DNA from: Solenopsis invicta
Lineage: Eukaryota > Arthropoda > Insecta > Hymenoptera > Formicidae
Assembly (NCBI RefSeq): GCF_016802725.1
Contig: NC_052665.1
Span: forward strand, 14,080,501-14,144,500
Length of the DNA stretch: 64,000 nt
Direction of reading: 5' to 3'
The translations under genes were made by a program, and so were the position numbers. Below, one piece after another: positions 43,901-57,544 of the stretch. A model generated the notes under the pieces. The model ran no database searches and was not told the DNA's origin. It saw nothing but the letters and a program-made list of their open reading frames with translations. Within the stretch, counting starts at the first letter, position 1; each line of letters begins with the position of its first letter.

Positions 43901-46900
43901 CATTTTACAAGACTTAATGAACAAGATACACGATGTTGCAAAGGTTTAAACTATTATTAATAATTTATGCACAGTGTTAAAAATAGAGATAGCTCGATAA
44001 AGCTAAATTAAAGATTTTATTATCTAAAATTATAATGTATTATTATTACAGGCATACGTATTTATAAGATTGATGATAGAATCTTAGTCTCGTAGACATT
44101 AATGCTCAATTATTTCAGACATCATACGAAGTAGAAACGACGACGATTTTGTACAACGCGGAATTGTCTTATCAGAATTTCCTTTACGGAGAACCGACAA
44201 ACAATCCTTATAAGGAAGGATATGAAAATATACGAGGTCCACCTGGACCTCGCGGATTTCCCGGACCGCCAGGAGTGCCTGGTCCTCCAGGCGAAAAAGG
44301 CGAAGTTGGTCGTGATGGATTGGATGGATTACCAGGTGTATCCGGTCCACCAGGTAACATCTTCGTGATACCGTCGTTGAATCAACAAGGTAACGACAAG
44401 GGACCGGACTCTCAGGCGGAAATGTTACGGCAGATGATATCGCAGCACATGCTTGCGATGAGAGGTGTGGAAGGTCCAATGGGCCTTACGGGCGTTCCGG
44501 GTCCAGATGGACCGCCTGGGTCTCAGGGTCAGAAAGGAGAACCCGGAGAAATTGGCGAACCTGGACTTAGAGGAGACCGAGGTACAGGACAAGTTATGAA
44601 TGTTTTATAATTTTTGAAATTCCATCTAACACAAAAACTAAAACAAAAAAAATTCTTCAGGAAGTCCCGGAAATCCTGGCAGGGAGGGTAGAAGAGGTCG
44701 TCCCGGTAGAGATGGCGAACGCGGTCTCAGTGGACCGCCGGGGATGAAAGGCGAGCAAGGACCAATAGGATTACCAGGTCTGCCGGGTGATAAAGGTGAA
44801 CGAGGTCCCTCGGGCGCACCCGGAGAATTAGGTTTGCCGGGCCACGAAGGGACGCAGGGTGAAGATGGCCCTCCAGGTTTACCAGGTCTACCTGGTGAAT
44901 TGGTAAAAGTTTCATTATAATTTTATATCTGTAAAAGAATATTGTGTAATAATGATGTTTTCAAGTAAACTTATTTATTTATTTATGATTTTAAAATATT
45001 CTATTTAAAAACAATGATATGTTAAAAATATATGTTGCAATATGATTTAAAAATAAGTTTTGTAAATAAATTTTGAAAAACGAAAAATGAAATTTATTTC
45101 ATATTTATTTATATAGGGCCCGAGAGGATTTATTGGACCAAGAGGTTTTCCTGGATTACCGGGTAATCCCGGTATTCCCGGCAGTGAAGGACCACCCGGT
45201 GTTAAAGGCAACGCTGGTCCACTCGGTCCACCTGGTGCACCGGGTCAACCAGGACCTGCAGGTTCAATAGGACAACCTGGGCCTCAAGGACCACCAGGGC
45301 CAATTGGTTTAGTTGTAAGTTGTAAATATGATTTATTTTTATAATATTTTCGCGATTGCATGTATTACGATTATGGCTGCATTTTCTCAATATGATGAAA
45401 AAAATCGATTTTTCTATTATTTGTCTCCTTTTAGAATAAATCTCGTCTGGAAAATTTTTTTCTAAAATGCTTTTTTTTCAAGCATTTTAATTTAAATGTC
45501 TCACTCTGTATATTTTATTAAAAGGGTCCACAAGGAAAACCCGGAATTCCCGGCCTTCCGGGTGCTGACGGTTCTCCTGGACTTCCGGGCAATCCTGGAA
45601 CGCCAGGAATGAAGGGCGAGCAAGGTCCACCGGGCTCACAGGGATCAATAGGATTTCCGGGTGTTCGAGGTGTAAAGGGTGATGAGGGGCAACGTGGTCC
45701 ATCGGGTGACCGCGGTGAAAAGGGTGAAAGAGGTATGGAAGGCGAGAAGGGCGACCCTGGAGCGAAAGGAGAACCCGGAGTAACAGGACCGCAGGGAATT
45801 CCTGGCCTCGAAGGTTTGGAAGGGCCGAAAGGTTTTGAAGGTCCTCGTGGTGAAACTGGACTTGCTGGCTTGCTTGGAGAAAAGGGAAAGATGGGTATAC
45901 CAGGATATCCTGGCTATCCTGGAAATCCTGGAGAAAAAGGGGATAAAGGGCAACTGGGAGTTCAAGGACCAAGCGGCGATAAAGGAGAAAGAGTAAGTCG
46001 ATGAATATGTGAGAAATGTTTAATACTGATTTTAATATTCTTTATAAAAAATATAAAAAATGAAGGAAAACATCTTTAATGACTTTAACTTTAACACGTA
46101 TATTGAAATCATAAATCTAATATTTAAAAGATTTTAAACACCACTTATTCTTGATTAAAAAGTTATTCATCTTTAAATTTATGCTTTAAATTTATACTTA
46201 AGGCTAAAGCCATTGTTCCCTTTATCTTTATTTTTACCAAAATATAAATTATATTTTCTTTTTATTTTAGGGAAACAGTGGATTACAAGGAGAACGTGGT
46301 GTACCAGGCCCACGGGTAAATTTTTATTGCAAACGTATAACGTTGACAGTCAAAAATTTTGCACATGTAAATTAATGCAATTAAAATTATTTTATTGATT
46401 AATTGATTAATGTAAAATATATAAAAGTTTAAAAGAAATATTATCAAATGATTTTATTAAATAAATCTATAATATTCAAACCATTTATAATATTATATAG
46501 GGATTCAGAGGAACACGTGGTAGAAGAGGTGCGGAAGGACTACCAGGACCAAAGGGCGACACTGGTCAACCAGGACCCGCTGGATCATCAGGCGAGGTAG
46601 GGCCTCCCGGTGTTGAAGGTCCACGTGGGTTCCCTGGACCATCTGGTTTACCGGGTCTTGATGGAAAAGATGGTATACCGGGTCCACCTGGTGAGCGTGG
46701 TCCAACTGGCGAATCAGGGCCTCCCGGACCTTCAGGAATTCCCGGTGTTATCGGTCCTTCAGGACCACCTGGAGAAACTGGTCAACCAGGCGAATCTGGA
46801 CCACCTGGCAATCCGGGAGCTCCGGGTGAGATTGGTCTTCCGGGTGAACAAGGAAAGGAAGGCCCACCAGGTCCAGCCGGTTTGATGGGACTTAAAGGAA

Positions 46901-49900
46901 TGCCAGGTCCTGGCGGATTACCAGGATTTCCAGGTGAAAGAGGTCTTAGCGGTCTACCGGTTAGTTACATTCAGAATAAAATTTGTGAGATATAGACTTA
47001 TTTTTTAATATTTAATTATAACTTTTTAAATTTAAATATTTAATAATTTACAAAATTATTTAATGAAAATTATATTTAATCTTAGTTGTAAATTCTAGGG
47101 ATTGCCTGGCTTAAAAGGTGAGATGGGACCTGTCGGACTGCAAGGACCGCCTGGTGATAAGGGTGTTCAAGGTGAGCCCGGCAAAGATGGACCACCAGGA
47201 CCAGAAGGAAAGCAAGGGCACAAAGGAGATAAGGGTAACCCTGGAATCAGAGGCGAAAAAGTAATTACATAAAATAGAAACAATTATGTAATTCAAATTC
47301 TGTTTTTATTCAAGATTCTTTGATGTCTCTAATATTTTCTAGACACGTGATATTTATAATCACAAGAGTAAAAAGTAGGATGGGTGATTTGCTACAAACG
47401 CTTCGACGTTTGAAGAATCAAAATTGTATAATTATTAATTTAATGTAAAAATCAAACGTATAGTTTAGTGACAAATAAAAATATAACAACATACCAATGT
47501 AAATATAACAACATACAAATATATCAAAAAAATGTTTTATTTAATAGGGCGATCCTGGACCAGCTGGATCTGTAGGTCGCGATGGTCTGCCAGGATCACG
47601 GGGTGTACCCGGTCCACCCGGACCAGTTGGTTTCCCGGGCGAAGACGGCGATAAAGGAAACATAGGTCCACCAGGCGAAAAAGGTTTTAAAGGATCTCAG
47701 GGAGACATAGTACGTTTAATTAAGAAAATATTCTAGTCTAGAATACTTTACAGTTTTCTTTAAAAAATTTTTTTTAAATAGGCAAGCTTTTTCACTCTTT
47801 AGAGCAAAATATCTCTTTATTCGATTAAAAAATAATTTTAAGCAGTAAATAGTTATTTTAATTATGCTAATATAATATACAGGGTCCTCCGGGTCCGCCA
47901 GGTATACAAGGACCACGTGGTGAATTTGGTGCAGCAGGTCCTCCTGGAGAAAAAGGGCCACCAGGAGAGATCGGACAACGTGGATCGAAAGGCGAGGTCG
48001 GTCCTGTCGGAGCACCTGGAGCAGCTGGACCTGTAGGACCGAATGGTTTACCAGGTCAACCCGGTGATAAAGGCGAAGTCGGAGATCCTGGAGTGATTGG
48101 TCCTATAGGACCACCAGGAATTCCGGGAGAACGAGGTCCGAGAGGATCAAAGGGCATTAAAGGTGCAGAAGGTCCGCCGGGTCCAGAGGGTCGTCAAGGC
48201 GAAAAAGGAGATAGTGGAACACCAGGACCTCTCGGAAAGCCAGGAGTAGAAGGCATACAAGTAAGATAAATTGTATATTATTCTATAAATTTTGTTATAA
48301 TGATATACAGAGTGATTTACGTAAAAAGAAAGTAAGAAGAAAGTAAAATAAAAGTAAGACTTGCCATTTAAGAAAGAAAGTTGAACTTGATATAATCCTA
48401 AAATAATTTTTTAAAATTAAACATGCTACGTTATTTTACTCCTCTCACAAAATTACACAACTTTTATCTAAAACATTTTTCATAAAGGATTTATTTTTTG
48501 TTAATTACAATTTTCACGTTACATAAATTGTGGACGGCCTTCCTGATATAATTATTTATTCTTATTTATTTGTTTACTATAATGTACTTAAGGGAGAAAG
48601 AGGTCCACCTGGAACAAAAGGAGAGGAAGGTAAAATGGGACTTCTTGGACTTCCTGGATTACGAGGATTAACTGGTCCCGAGGGACCAAAAGGTGATGCT
48701 GGATTACCCGGCCTTCCTGGTCCACCCGGAGAACCTGGTCTCATTGGTGCAAAAGGCGAACTTGGAAAGGAAGGTGAGGAAGGACGAGCAGGCGATCCTG
48801 GTGTACCAGGTGAAGCTGGACTACCTGGCAAGGAAGGATTACCGGGTCCACCTGGAAAACCGGTATATAGAAAAAACATTTGTCTCAAATTAAAATTAAT
48901 ACATTCTATTTAACAATAATTGTATATAAGCAAAAAAATACAAGTTCTGTTTCAAGAATATAACTGTATTTAATGCTATGCAATCTTATTTTAATATTTC
49001 TTTCATAAATAAAAACATTCTCAAAATAAGAATGTTTTCCTGTTAAATAAAAATTTTAATTTATTTAAAAAAAGATGTTTATTTTTTACAAATAACAATA
49101 ATCAAATAAACATATTTAAAATTTTAATTATATATATATATATATATATAAGAAATGATACTTTTTAAATAAATAATACATTTAAAAAATTTAAGTATTA
49201 TTAATTTCTAGGGTTTGGAAGGGCCGGCGGGTCAGCAAGGTAATACAGGTTTGCCAGGAGAGAAAGGAGATATCGGTCTCCCTGGACCGCCAGGTCTTGG
49301 AGGACCAATCGGACCTCAGGGTCCTCCCGGTTTGCCTGGCTTGCCAGGAGAAAGAGGTTTCCCAGGCGCGGCCGGAGAAAACGGTCTCATAGGCATACCG
49401 GGAGCTGTTGGCGCTCCTGGAATTATCGGACCAATTGGTACAAAAGGCCAGAAAGGTGACAAAGGTCGCAGAAGCATTAAGGGACATCGAGGTGAACCGG
49501 GACTCGTTGGAATTAAAGGCGAACAGGGAAAGCGGGGAGAGAAAGGTGATCGTGGACTGCCTGGAACGGAAGGGCCCAAAGGAAATCTTGGACGTCCAGG
49601 CAATGTTGGACTCAGAGGAGAACAAGGATTTATTGGACTACCTGGACCGCCGGGGCCGTCCGGACCAAAAGGAAATGCCGGGAATGACGGGATGCGAGGT
49701 GAACCAGGGCCATCGGGTCCACCAGGCCCACCAGGACCGCCTGGCATGTCAGTGGGACAGTTCGATTTCGACGGGATAATACCGCCGATGATATTCCGTG
49801 ATCAATCGGCCAGAAGAAAGCGTGACAGCGAAGATGTGTAAGAATTTTTCTATGATTCGATCTAGAAAAAAGTAATTTGCACATATACATATATAAACAA

Positions 49901-51273
49901 AATTGTCATTTTTATAAAATTTACAATTAAATCATAAGTCTTTTTTTAGCGGATTTAAATTTTAAAATTGAACAAAGATTTATTTTCTTGAATTAGCGAT
50001 GAAGAGGATATGATATTTGACAAGAAGCTCGCAGATGTAAACAAGGCTTTTTCCAATATACAACACGAATTGCGTCTAATGCGTAAGCCATTTGGTACCA
50101 GAGACAATCCGGCGAGGACCTGCAAAGATTTGTTTTATGGGCATCCCGATTTTAAGGATGGTAAAATCATTCTTTCTTTTAAGTTATATTTTTCAATCAC
50201 ATATCAGATTTTCATATCAAATTTTAAGTAAACTCTAATATATCTCGAAAACGAAATAATATCGATAACTTTTTGTAAGAAAGTTCTTATTGTTAACATA
50301 TTTAAATACTTTCAATAAGTATCATAAATTTTGTTGAGTTTTTGTTTATCTATACACAAACTTATTTAAAAATATGTAAAATTTGATTCTTTTACTGTAA
50401 TTTTAAGTACATGACCTATTTTTTATGCTGTAGAATAAAAACACCTGCTCAGTATTATAATTTCACTAAAAATAAAAAATTTTATTACACTTTACCAAAT
50501 AGGTTGGTACTGGATCGATCCAAACCTAGGTATGCCTGATGACGCTATCAGCGTCTTTTGCAACATCACAAACATGGGAGAGACCTGCATCTTTCCAGAT
50601 ATTCACAGTAGTCATATGCCGAACATACCATGGAGGAAAGAAGACAATAAAACTGACTGGTACTCGCATTTACGCGGAGGATTCAGAGTAAGATCGATGA
50701 AATCATTAATTCCTTTCAATACGATTAATTATGCTTACGTTTTCTTTGCAGTTGTTATTATTATTATTATCATTGTTAATTGTTAAATGAAATTATGTTT
50801 GGAACTCTTCTTGTGCAATATTATCAGTTCATGTAAACAATTCTTCAATAAATAAATAAAATTATAGTCTTGAGTTATGAATTTTATCAGAGAAAATTGA
50901 TCATGTTTTCCAGATAAGTTACGAGACGGTCGGAGTGGTGCAGATGAACTTCTTGCGTTTGCTTAGTCAAGAAGCTTATCAGAACTTTACATACACGTGC
51001 ACGAACAGCATCGCCTGGTACGACAGCGAGAATCGCAGTTATAGTCTCTCGCTGCGATTACGTGGCGATAACGACGACGAATTCTCATACAACGGTATCA
51101 GGCCTCAACTTATCACGGACGATTGCAAGAGTCGAAGTGGCAAGGAGGAAACCGTGTTCTTAATTCGCACCAGGAAGTTGCAGCAGCTGCCGCTGGTTGA
51201 TTTTTATCCGGTGGATTACGGATTGCCGCAACAAGCCTTCGGCTTCAAAGTTGGCCCGATTTGCTTCAAATAG
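40958..51273 (+). CDS. Fibrillar collagen alpha chain
   Basis: Eighteen exons: 40958-41099, 42604-42825, 43163-43470, 43635-43859, 44119-44581, 44661-44902, 45117-45314, 45525-45992, 46271-46315, 46501-46959, 47099-47260, 47548-47709, 47883-48260, 48593-48862, 49212-49837, 49997-50160, 50503-50687 and 50914-51273. They give 1692 residues. A signal peptide (W-I-M-L-L-A-R-S-L-F-L-L-V-L-I-A) is followed by a laminin-G/TSPN-like domain with paired cysteines, an acidic linker, a short Gly-X-Y block, a long Gly-X-Y helix of about 1000 residues, and a COLFI C-propeptide with its cysteines (R-T-C-K-D-L, V-F-C-N, E-T-C-I-F, Y-T-C, D-D-C, P-I-C-F-K). The layout is that of fibrillar collagens with an N-terminal TSPN domain (type V/XI-like). 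The chain assembles through the C-propeptide in the ER and is processed outside the cell. Drosophila lacks this class; Hymenoptera have it. Which clade it belongs to I cannot say. Confidence 0.95.
41124..41240. repeat. Inverted repeat in collagen intron 1
   Basis: Arms of about 35-40 bp: CCGAATTCATAGACGTTTCT onward at about 41132-41166, and the inverted AGATTTGAGATTTAAG to CATCTATGAATTTGG at about 41200-41238. It resembles the other hairpin insertions of the window in size. Confidence 0.6.
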
Positions 51274-52485
51274 GCGAGTAAACTTATCATACTAATCTCT
51301 CGTGATTGTTAATTTTTGCAAGATTATAACACTAGTTTACAAAAAAAAATATTTTTTAAATTCTTTTGAACTAGATAAGATAGTTTCTTATAAAATTTTA
51401 GATGCTGAAAACAATAGTTAATTTTCTTCAGTATGTAAGACTTCCGAAATAATTAAGTGTAAAAACTTTTTTTACAATATTTGAAAATTTTTGTAAAAGA
51501 AATTATCTTGAAATTATTCTAATAAAAAATTATTAGCACATTGTTCATTGCCTAAAAAGTTTATTTTTATTTTGATATCTTGTTGTCTAGCCACATTGCT
51601 AAAAATGTCATAAAATTTTATGTATTTTTGAGTTACATAAGTACATTAAATTTAATGTATCTAGAGCTGAAAAATATGTGCATGAAATTTAGTGTACTTT
51701 TGACATTAAGTGTTTTCAATGTACCTGCTTGAAATTTGTTTTTATTATATTATATTAAATTTTGCTACGTAATATTATTTTTAACAGTGCATGTTATCAT
51801 CCCAAAATCTGTAAGAAACAGAAACTGTTTGGTTCAAATCAATTTTTGGCTGTAAACTAGTGATGATACATAATTACGTTCACGAGAGATGCAATTTAAT
51901 GCAAAGTTCGATTTACATTTAATTCAGAAATTTAGAGATTATCTTGCGATTTATAGCATTCTGATTTTTTATGTAACACGTTTTAATATATTTTCTGTAC
52001 AATACAAACCGACGTTTTTATAGACATGATAATTTATATGAATAATACGTTTAATATGTGTATAAATAAAACAACGTGTTAATTTTATTCCAATTACCTT
52101 ACTGTCCTTCACTCTCACACATATATTTTTTAGTTGTTTGTAATTTTTAATTAACTGATTAATATTATATTTTAAATTTTAAACGTCTATTATACATTGC
52201 AATATTAATTATTAAAATTAATTGAGTTCAAATTATTCTAAAAAAAATTAATAAAAAAATATATATATGTATATACATATACAGATCATACATTTTAATT
52301 TGCTTCGATTATTTCTACGTTTAATTAATTGTTAATATATATATGAATTTTTGCTTATCTTTGCATTATACAATTATGTTATTAATTATTAATTAATTAT
52401 TTTATTATTGATGTATATTGACTTTTCAGTACATTTAGTTACATAATAAATAGTTTAGTCTTATTTAAGAAGACAGTAGCCATCA
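51274..52485. other. Collagen 3' UTR and AT-rich intergenic
   Basis: No coding frame. AATAAA at about 52065-52070 is the clearest poly(A) signal and would give a 3' UTR near 0.8 kb. The stretch beyond is very AT-rich. Confidence 0.5.
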
Positions 52486-52558
52486 GGTTCCGTGGTGTAG
52501 CGGTTATCACGTCTGCTTTACACGCAGAAGGTCGCCAGTTCGATCCCGGCCGGAACCA
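52486..52558 (+). tRNA. tRNA-Val(UAC)
   Basis: A complete cloverleaf. The acceptor stem GGTTCCG pairs with CGGAACC, with discriminator A. The D arm contains TGTAGCGGTTATCAC, the A-box region. The anticodon stem TCTGC/GCAGA carries the loop TTTACAC, so the anticodon is TAC. The T arm GCCAG-TTCGATC-CCGGC contains the B box. There is no intron. A T run follows directly and serves as the pol III terminator. Confidence 0.96.
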
Positions 52559-53100
52559 TTTTTTTATTTTTTTATTTTTTTTTTAATTTTATTTTAATAT
52601 GACTATTTTAAAAAGTATTATTTAATTATTTTTATAAAAAATAGAGCGATACATAATTGCATATACACTTGCATATAGCGTTACAGACATTGATTTAGAA
52701 AACCAAGATATTATATGTTTTAATTAATTTTTATATTATTTTTTAAAATATATATAATTATAAAGCGTGTTAAAATTGAAGACATCAAAATATATTCAAA
52801 AAAGCATTATATTCGTCTCGAAGACAAAAACTCCAAAAAAAAAGTTGGAATCTATGATTGTGTGTATAAGACTTATCTTTATTTTCAAGATAAAATAAAA
52901 TTTTTTCCAAAGTTTGATATTTTATTCTAAAGGCATATTATATTATTTAATAATTATGATTATCGAAATAATAGATTATAATAGTCATTCTTCAGGGGTT
53001 GGACATAAATTAACATAATTATTCTCAAATTTATATTTTATCTGTAGAATTTATTTTAACTAGAAAAATAAAAAGAAATCAACGTGATAATTTTTTTAAC
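52559..53100. other. AT-rich intergenic, nothing recognised
   Basis: Very AT-rich sequence after the tRNA terminator, without coding frames or clear repeats. Confidence 0.5.
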
Positions 53101-53109
53101 TAATTAGAA

Positions 53110-53480
53110 ACTGGATGAAGCTAAACTTATCAGCAAGAAGAATGTCAAGCGCTTCATCGAGTGTTGCTAGCCAACGTCACACTTATCGACTCACGGCGGC
53201 AAGGGAGCGAAAGTATGAAAAGATTCGAGTGAGAGATAGGGCGGATCGAAGGAATCCGCGAGAATGGCGAGATATGCGTGGGCGAACCGTGAGAAACCGC
53301 AGGTGACACCTTGTCATGGCGGTCGGCGGTTCACACTTCGGTTTCTTTCGTCCTTTTTCTGGTGACAAGACAACCGAAGTAACGGTGCAGGGCCGCTTTC
53401 AGCGTGGAATTGAGAAAGGGAAAAGCGCTCTCGCGGTCGCGTCACGCGAAGTTTTGCTGTTAAGAAAGCAAACTTGAAAT
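53110..53480. promoter_or_regulatory. CpG-rich island 1 in the 3' gene desert
   Basis: A sharp rise in GC and CpG between AT-rich flanks. Overlapping open frames on both strands are Arg/Ser-rich and look like composition artefacts. A promoter, enhancer or non-coding exon is more likely than a protein. Confidence 0.35.
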
Positions 53481-53619
53481 TTCATTATAACAAAGTAAAC
53501 AAAAAAAAAAATTATGTAGAAATATTATAACAAATATATTACTTGTAAACATATATTGCAAACTAAAGTTAACGACGATTTATCAAAATTAACAAAGAAG
53601 TTTAGAAATTTTTTTTTTT

Positions 53620-53780
53620 CTAATATATATATATATAATTCTTCGAAAATACATTGTAGTAAAGGCTTGAAATACTTTTTATAAATATTCTGTTTGCAGC
53701 TAATATATATAATTCTTCGAAGATACATTGTAAAGTGTCAGTAAAAGTTTAGAATATTTTTATAAACATTCTGTTTGCGG
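53620..53780. repeat. Tandem duplication, two copies of about 80 bp
   Basis: Copies at about 53620-53699 and 53700-53780 both run from TAATATATATA through AATTCTTCGAA and ATACATTGTA to ATTCTGTTTGC(A/G)GC. They are diverged by several substitutions. Confidence 0.75.
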
Positions 53781-55200
53781 CTAATACAATGAATTCGATG
53801 ATAGAACGACAGTGATAGTTCTATTGGAAGAGACGGCGTCCCTGGCGTCTTTTTCAGAGAAGCACAGTAGGAGGGATAAAAGGTTTCCTTGTTTAACAAA
53901 ATATCGTCTCCGAGCCATTAGCCCGACCGTTACCACTTCAGCGCGATTTTCTGCTCCCGCTATCGCGTCGAGGAGGCACTCGAAGATCTTGCGGATCCTA
54001 CGAGCTATCAAACGCAGACCTGCCTTTTTCCATCCTCTAGGATATCCTCAATATGTTGAAATTAACGGGAGAGCTCGGTAGCTCGGTACACTCGACACCG
54101 TCGCTGTTAACTCGACCTTTAATTTTTGTCAAAATGATCATGGTGCTATCGTCTGTGTTTTTTTTTTGTTTTATTTTTTAGGATGCATCGAAAGATGATA
54201 AATGGCTTATAAAAACACAATCTTTAGAATTTTTTTTTAATTATGTAAAATGTTTCTCTCTGGAAGAAATGGATTTCAAGTTCGTTCGAATAAATTTATC
54301 AAATTTCATGAATTGAATTATATATTTTATATTAAATTTTTATATTATAAAGCAATACAAACGATATTTATTAAAGAATTTATTAGTACACATTATTCTT
54401 TTGTTTTCTTAATAATAAATAATCTTATTAGATTGTTGTCTTCGTGGCTCAACTTACTCCTCGTACGTGGAATACACTTGAGCCACTTTGACAAATTGTT
54501 TTTTATTTATTAAATATATTAAGAATCTTTAAGTGTTTAATTATCAATTATTAAACCAAATAAACAATCTGCTAAAATGATTGTAATTAATCTGCTATAT
54601 AGTTGTGTAAAGATTTATAAGATTTATAGTTTTAATAAAATATAGCTCAACTATATAACAGTCCCGCTCTGTTTTATTATTAAAAAATATTTTTGGGCAA
54701 ACAAATTTTCTTTCTCCAGTTTCGGGTTTACCTCTGTACTGAAAAACCTCGCAAGTGCTAGGTACTGTATATAAAATATCTAATGGATAAAACGGTGGCC
54801 TGATCGCATACACGTACTTTCGAGATGGCGATCATTGATTTCCAGGGAAATAATAAATGAAATATTCAGATAATACTGTATGCCATTACGCTTGTCTTGC
54901 GTAACCGTAACGTCGCAGCGCCGTGAGAAACTACCAGATGTCACAGTCACTCCCAGAGTATGGTAACAGGAATATATATTCCAACGAGGCCTGTCAGATC
55001 TTTATTTAAGGATCAATCGTTGCCGAAGTCGATCTACTCTGTAAATCGAACTAGAAACTACGCAGGATGTGATCGTAAAGTGAAGTTCGAATAGAACAAA
55101 TGTTCAGTTTAAAAAGTATACAGTATACAGTATATGCTTCAAAAATTTCAACCGTTATTTTGTTTTCAAATGTTTTTTTAAGCGATTTGACTACGATTTT
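53781..55200. other. Intergenic with no supported gene
   Basis: Mixed composition. A short minus-strand frame at 54595-54813 contains three cysteines but lacks a convincing domain or splice context. Nothing else coding was seen. Confidence 0.4.
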
Positions 55201-55217
55201 TTTTCTTAGCAAAAATT

Positions 55218-55279
55218 TAATTTGATTTTTGACTGTGCAAATTTTAAATTTAATTTACAAAGATAAATCTATCTATATT

Positions 55280-55323
<44 letters not shown>

Positions 55324-55379
55324 AATATAGATAGATTTATCTTTGTAAATTAAATTTAAAATTTGCACAGTCAAAAATC

Positions 55380-55385
<6 letters not shown>
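55218..55385. repeat. 168-bp perfect palindrome with (AT)n centre
   Basis: Arms 55218-55282 and 55321-55385 look fully complementary (both contain, in one sense, TTGACTGTGCAAATTTTAAA and ACAAAGATAAATCTATCTAT). The centre is an (AT)n run. A second (AT)n run of about 46 bp follows at 55383-55428. The structure should extrude a cruciform and is a likely site of sequencing or assembly trouble. Confidence 0.85.
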
Positions 55386-55432
<47 letters not shown>

Positions 55433-55729
55433 ATACTTAAAAATTCTATAAAAATAAAATTTCTGGTTTAAAATTTTACTAAATAAAAATATTTTACTAT
55501 TTGTGTCTCTAGAGTTTAATTTTACAAAATCTTTTAAACTTTAAAAAAATTTTCTAACCTTTGGACTTTATACATCAATTGTTCATTAAATTATCAATAT
55601 TAAGTTTACGTATATTTTATTCTTTAGCTATAGAAATGTTTTCAGTCTATTTTAGTCCTTTATTTTTCCGTCCATGTATTATTGAATGCTGAAAAAGAGG
55701 AGTTCGACCAAAGTAAAATAAATTTCCTT

Positions 55730-56420
55730 CCCACAATCCTTTCTCTCTGCCTCTAGCTTGTCCTCACACCCCTTTCGCAGTTCGCTCGATAACGGTTCGA
55801 CTTCGGTGGTTCTTCGCGATTAGCCGGAGGGAGAGGCAGCAAGAGCCGCGCGCGAGTTGACTTTCGCGCTCCGGCTCACTCACCACCGTTTACAGCAGGG
55901 TGAAGGAGAGAGGTATCCGTCGCTACTTAGCCGAGGGGTTGTGCTCGTTCAACCCCTGCGAGGATCGTGAGATCTGGCCCCGCCTGTCAGCCAATCGTCG
56001 TCGCTGGCCGACGTCTCGCGCACATGTTCTAGCGTCGACGGACAGCGCGTCCGCCCAGCCGCGCGAGAACTTCGGGGGATGATAATCCTCTCTGGCTGAC
56101 ACCCTTCTCTGTGCCACCACCGATAGTCGCGACCAGATCGCGACGGGCAAAAATTATTAAGTTATAGATCGCACGTGTCATTAGTACGCGAGTACGCGAG
56201 TTTGACGTTTACTGATCGACAAGAGGCGATCATCGCGAAGCGAGAGTCAGGAATTCTAATCGTGATAATTAGCGACAATCGACGTGGAGTTACATCTCGC
56301 GGTTGTATCGCGCGTGACTTTATAAATCTTGTGAAATGTTATGCAAATTGTGAGGGATGTCAGCTATTATTATGATACGAGTCTGATGCCGTGCCGGCGC
56401 AAATTCACTCTGCTTAGGTA
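55730..56420. promoter_or_regulatory. CpG-rich island 2, candidate promoter/first exon
   Basis: A dense CpG block with GCGCGCGAG, TCGCG and purine-rich words, plus a short direct repeat TACGCGAG. The GC-rich part ends in CTGCTTAG|GTAATAAAA at about 56418, which resembles a donor. This would fit a non-coding first exon of a plus-strand gene whose coding part is outside the window. Confidence 0.4.
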
Positions 56421-57376
56421 ATAAAAAATTCTGTGGCGACTGATTTGGTCGGATTCTAAGAGATTATTAAAAACTTTTAAATGTTGCGCAGTTGTTTCGC
56501 TAAAGGATTTAAATAATTTAATAAATCCATATTTGTAGACGTTAACAGAATTTGTAAAATAAACGTCACGTGTTTGAAAATTGCTTAATAGTTGTTATTT
56601 GGTTTAAAAAAAATGATGAAGTCGAGTATTTATTTCTTTTTTTTTAAACAAAGACTAACTATAATCAAGATAGAGTTATAACATTATTCATTGTCAAGAC
56701 TAAAAAGTCAAAACTGAAATAATTTTAATATATCTGCATTTAATTAAGTCAAATTATCTCAAGTGATAATAGAATATTATCTGTAGCAGAGAATATGTAT
56801 TTACGTAATTGTGTTTCAATTTTTTTTAAGTAGAGGAAGATACTTTGTATTCTCTGAAAAATGCGCCTTTGATGCGAATCTTACGAGATATCATTGCTAA
56901 TTTTACAAATCTAATCTCATAATCAAACACTGAAAAAGAATTGAATAAGTATGATACACTAATCGGTAGATTGGGGCTTTAGAATATCTATGTATCATTT
57001 GCGACGATCGTCTGAAGCTCGGCTGAAGATTCGGCACAGATCGCAGTGAACACGGAAGAAAAAGATACAATTTCTTGCTGAACTTGATAAAATAAGTAAG
57101 TACTATTTTGCTAATAGATATTAACATTAAAAAATAATAATAAAGTACTATTATTTGCCGATAATATGCAACTCGTTGATACAATGCATCGTATTTCTTT
57201 TGCGGCATATTATTTAAGCCATGCAATAATACTGTCATGTAAATATCGATTTCTTTCAACAAACTAACTTTATTGAAAATAATTCATATTATAAAAAGTC
57301 TAAAATAATTTATATTTTTGTCTGTCGCGTTGGAAAAAATACGGACAATAAATAAAAGAAAAATATGCACAAAAGA

Positions 57377-57531
57377 ATTAGTATCAAATCAACAATTCAT
57401 TGTTTCATATAAAGCAAAAATATAAAATCTTCTTGAAAGAATTTGATAATTTTAAACAGACATAATTTGCTTCTATGAAGAAACAAAATTTCTTTTTATA
57501 TGAAACAGTGAATTGTTGATTTGATATTAAT
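57377..57531. mobile_element. Hairpin element with ~38-bp arms
   Basis: Arms 57377-57414 and 57492-57531 are inverted copies around TATCAAATCAACAATTCA and TGTTTCATATAAAG. The internal 75 bp is unrelated AT-rich sequence. Confidence 0.65.
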
Positions 57532-57544
57532 TTTTTCCGTGTAG

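Noticed and set aside
45487..45972. Long minus-strand frames within the collagen region
   Set aside because: They are antisense shadows of Gly-X-Y repeats, which leave the opposite strand free of stops.
53115..53306. Arg-rich 63-codon frame
   Set aside because: The composition matches the CpG-rich island; no splice context or recognisable domain.
54595..54813. Possible chitin-binding or secreted Cys-containing exon on the minus strand
   Set aside because: Only three cysteines, no proper spacing for a peritrophin domain, no linked exons and no signal peptide.
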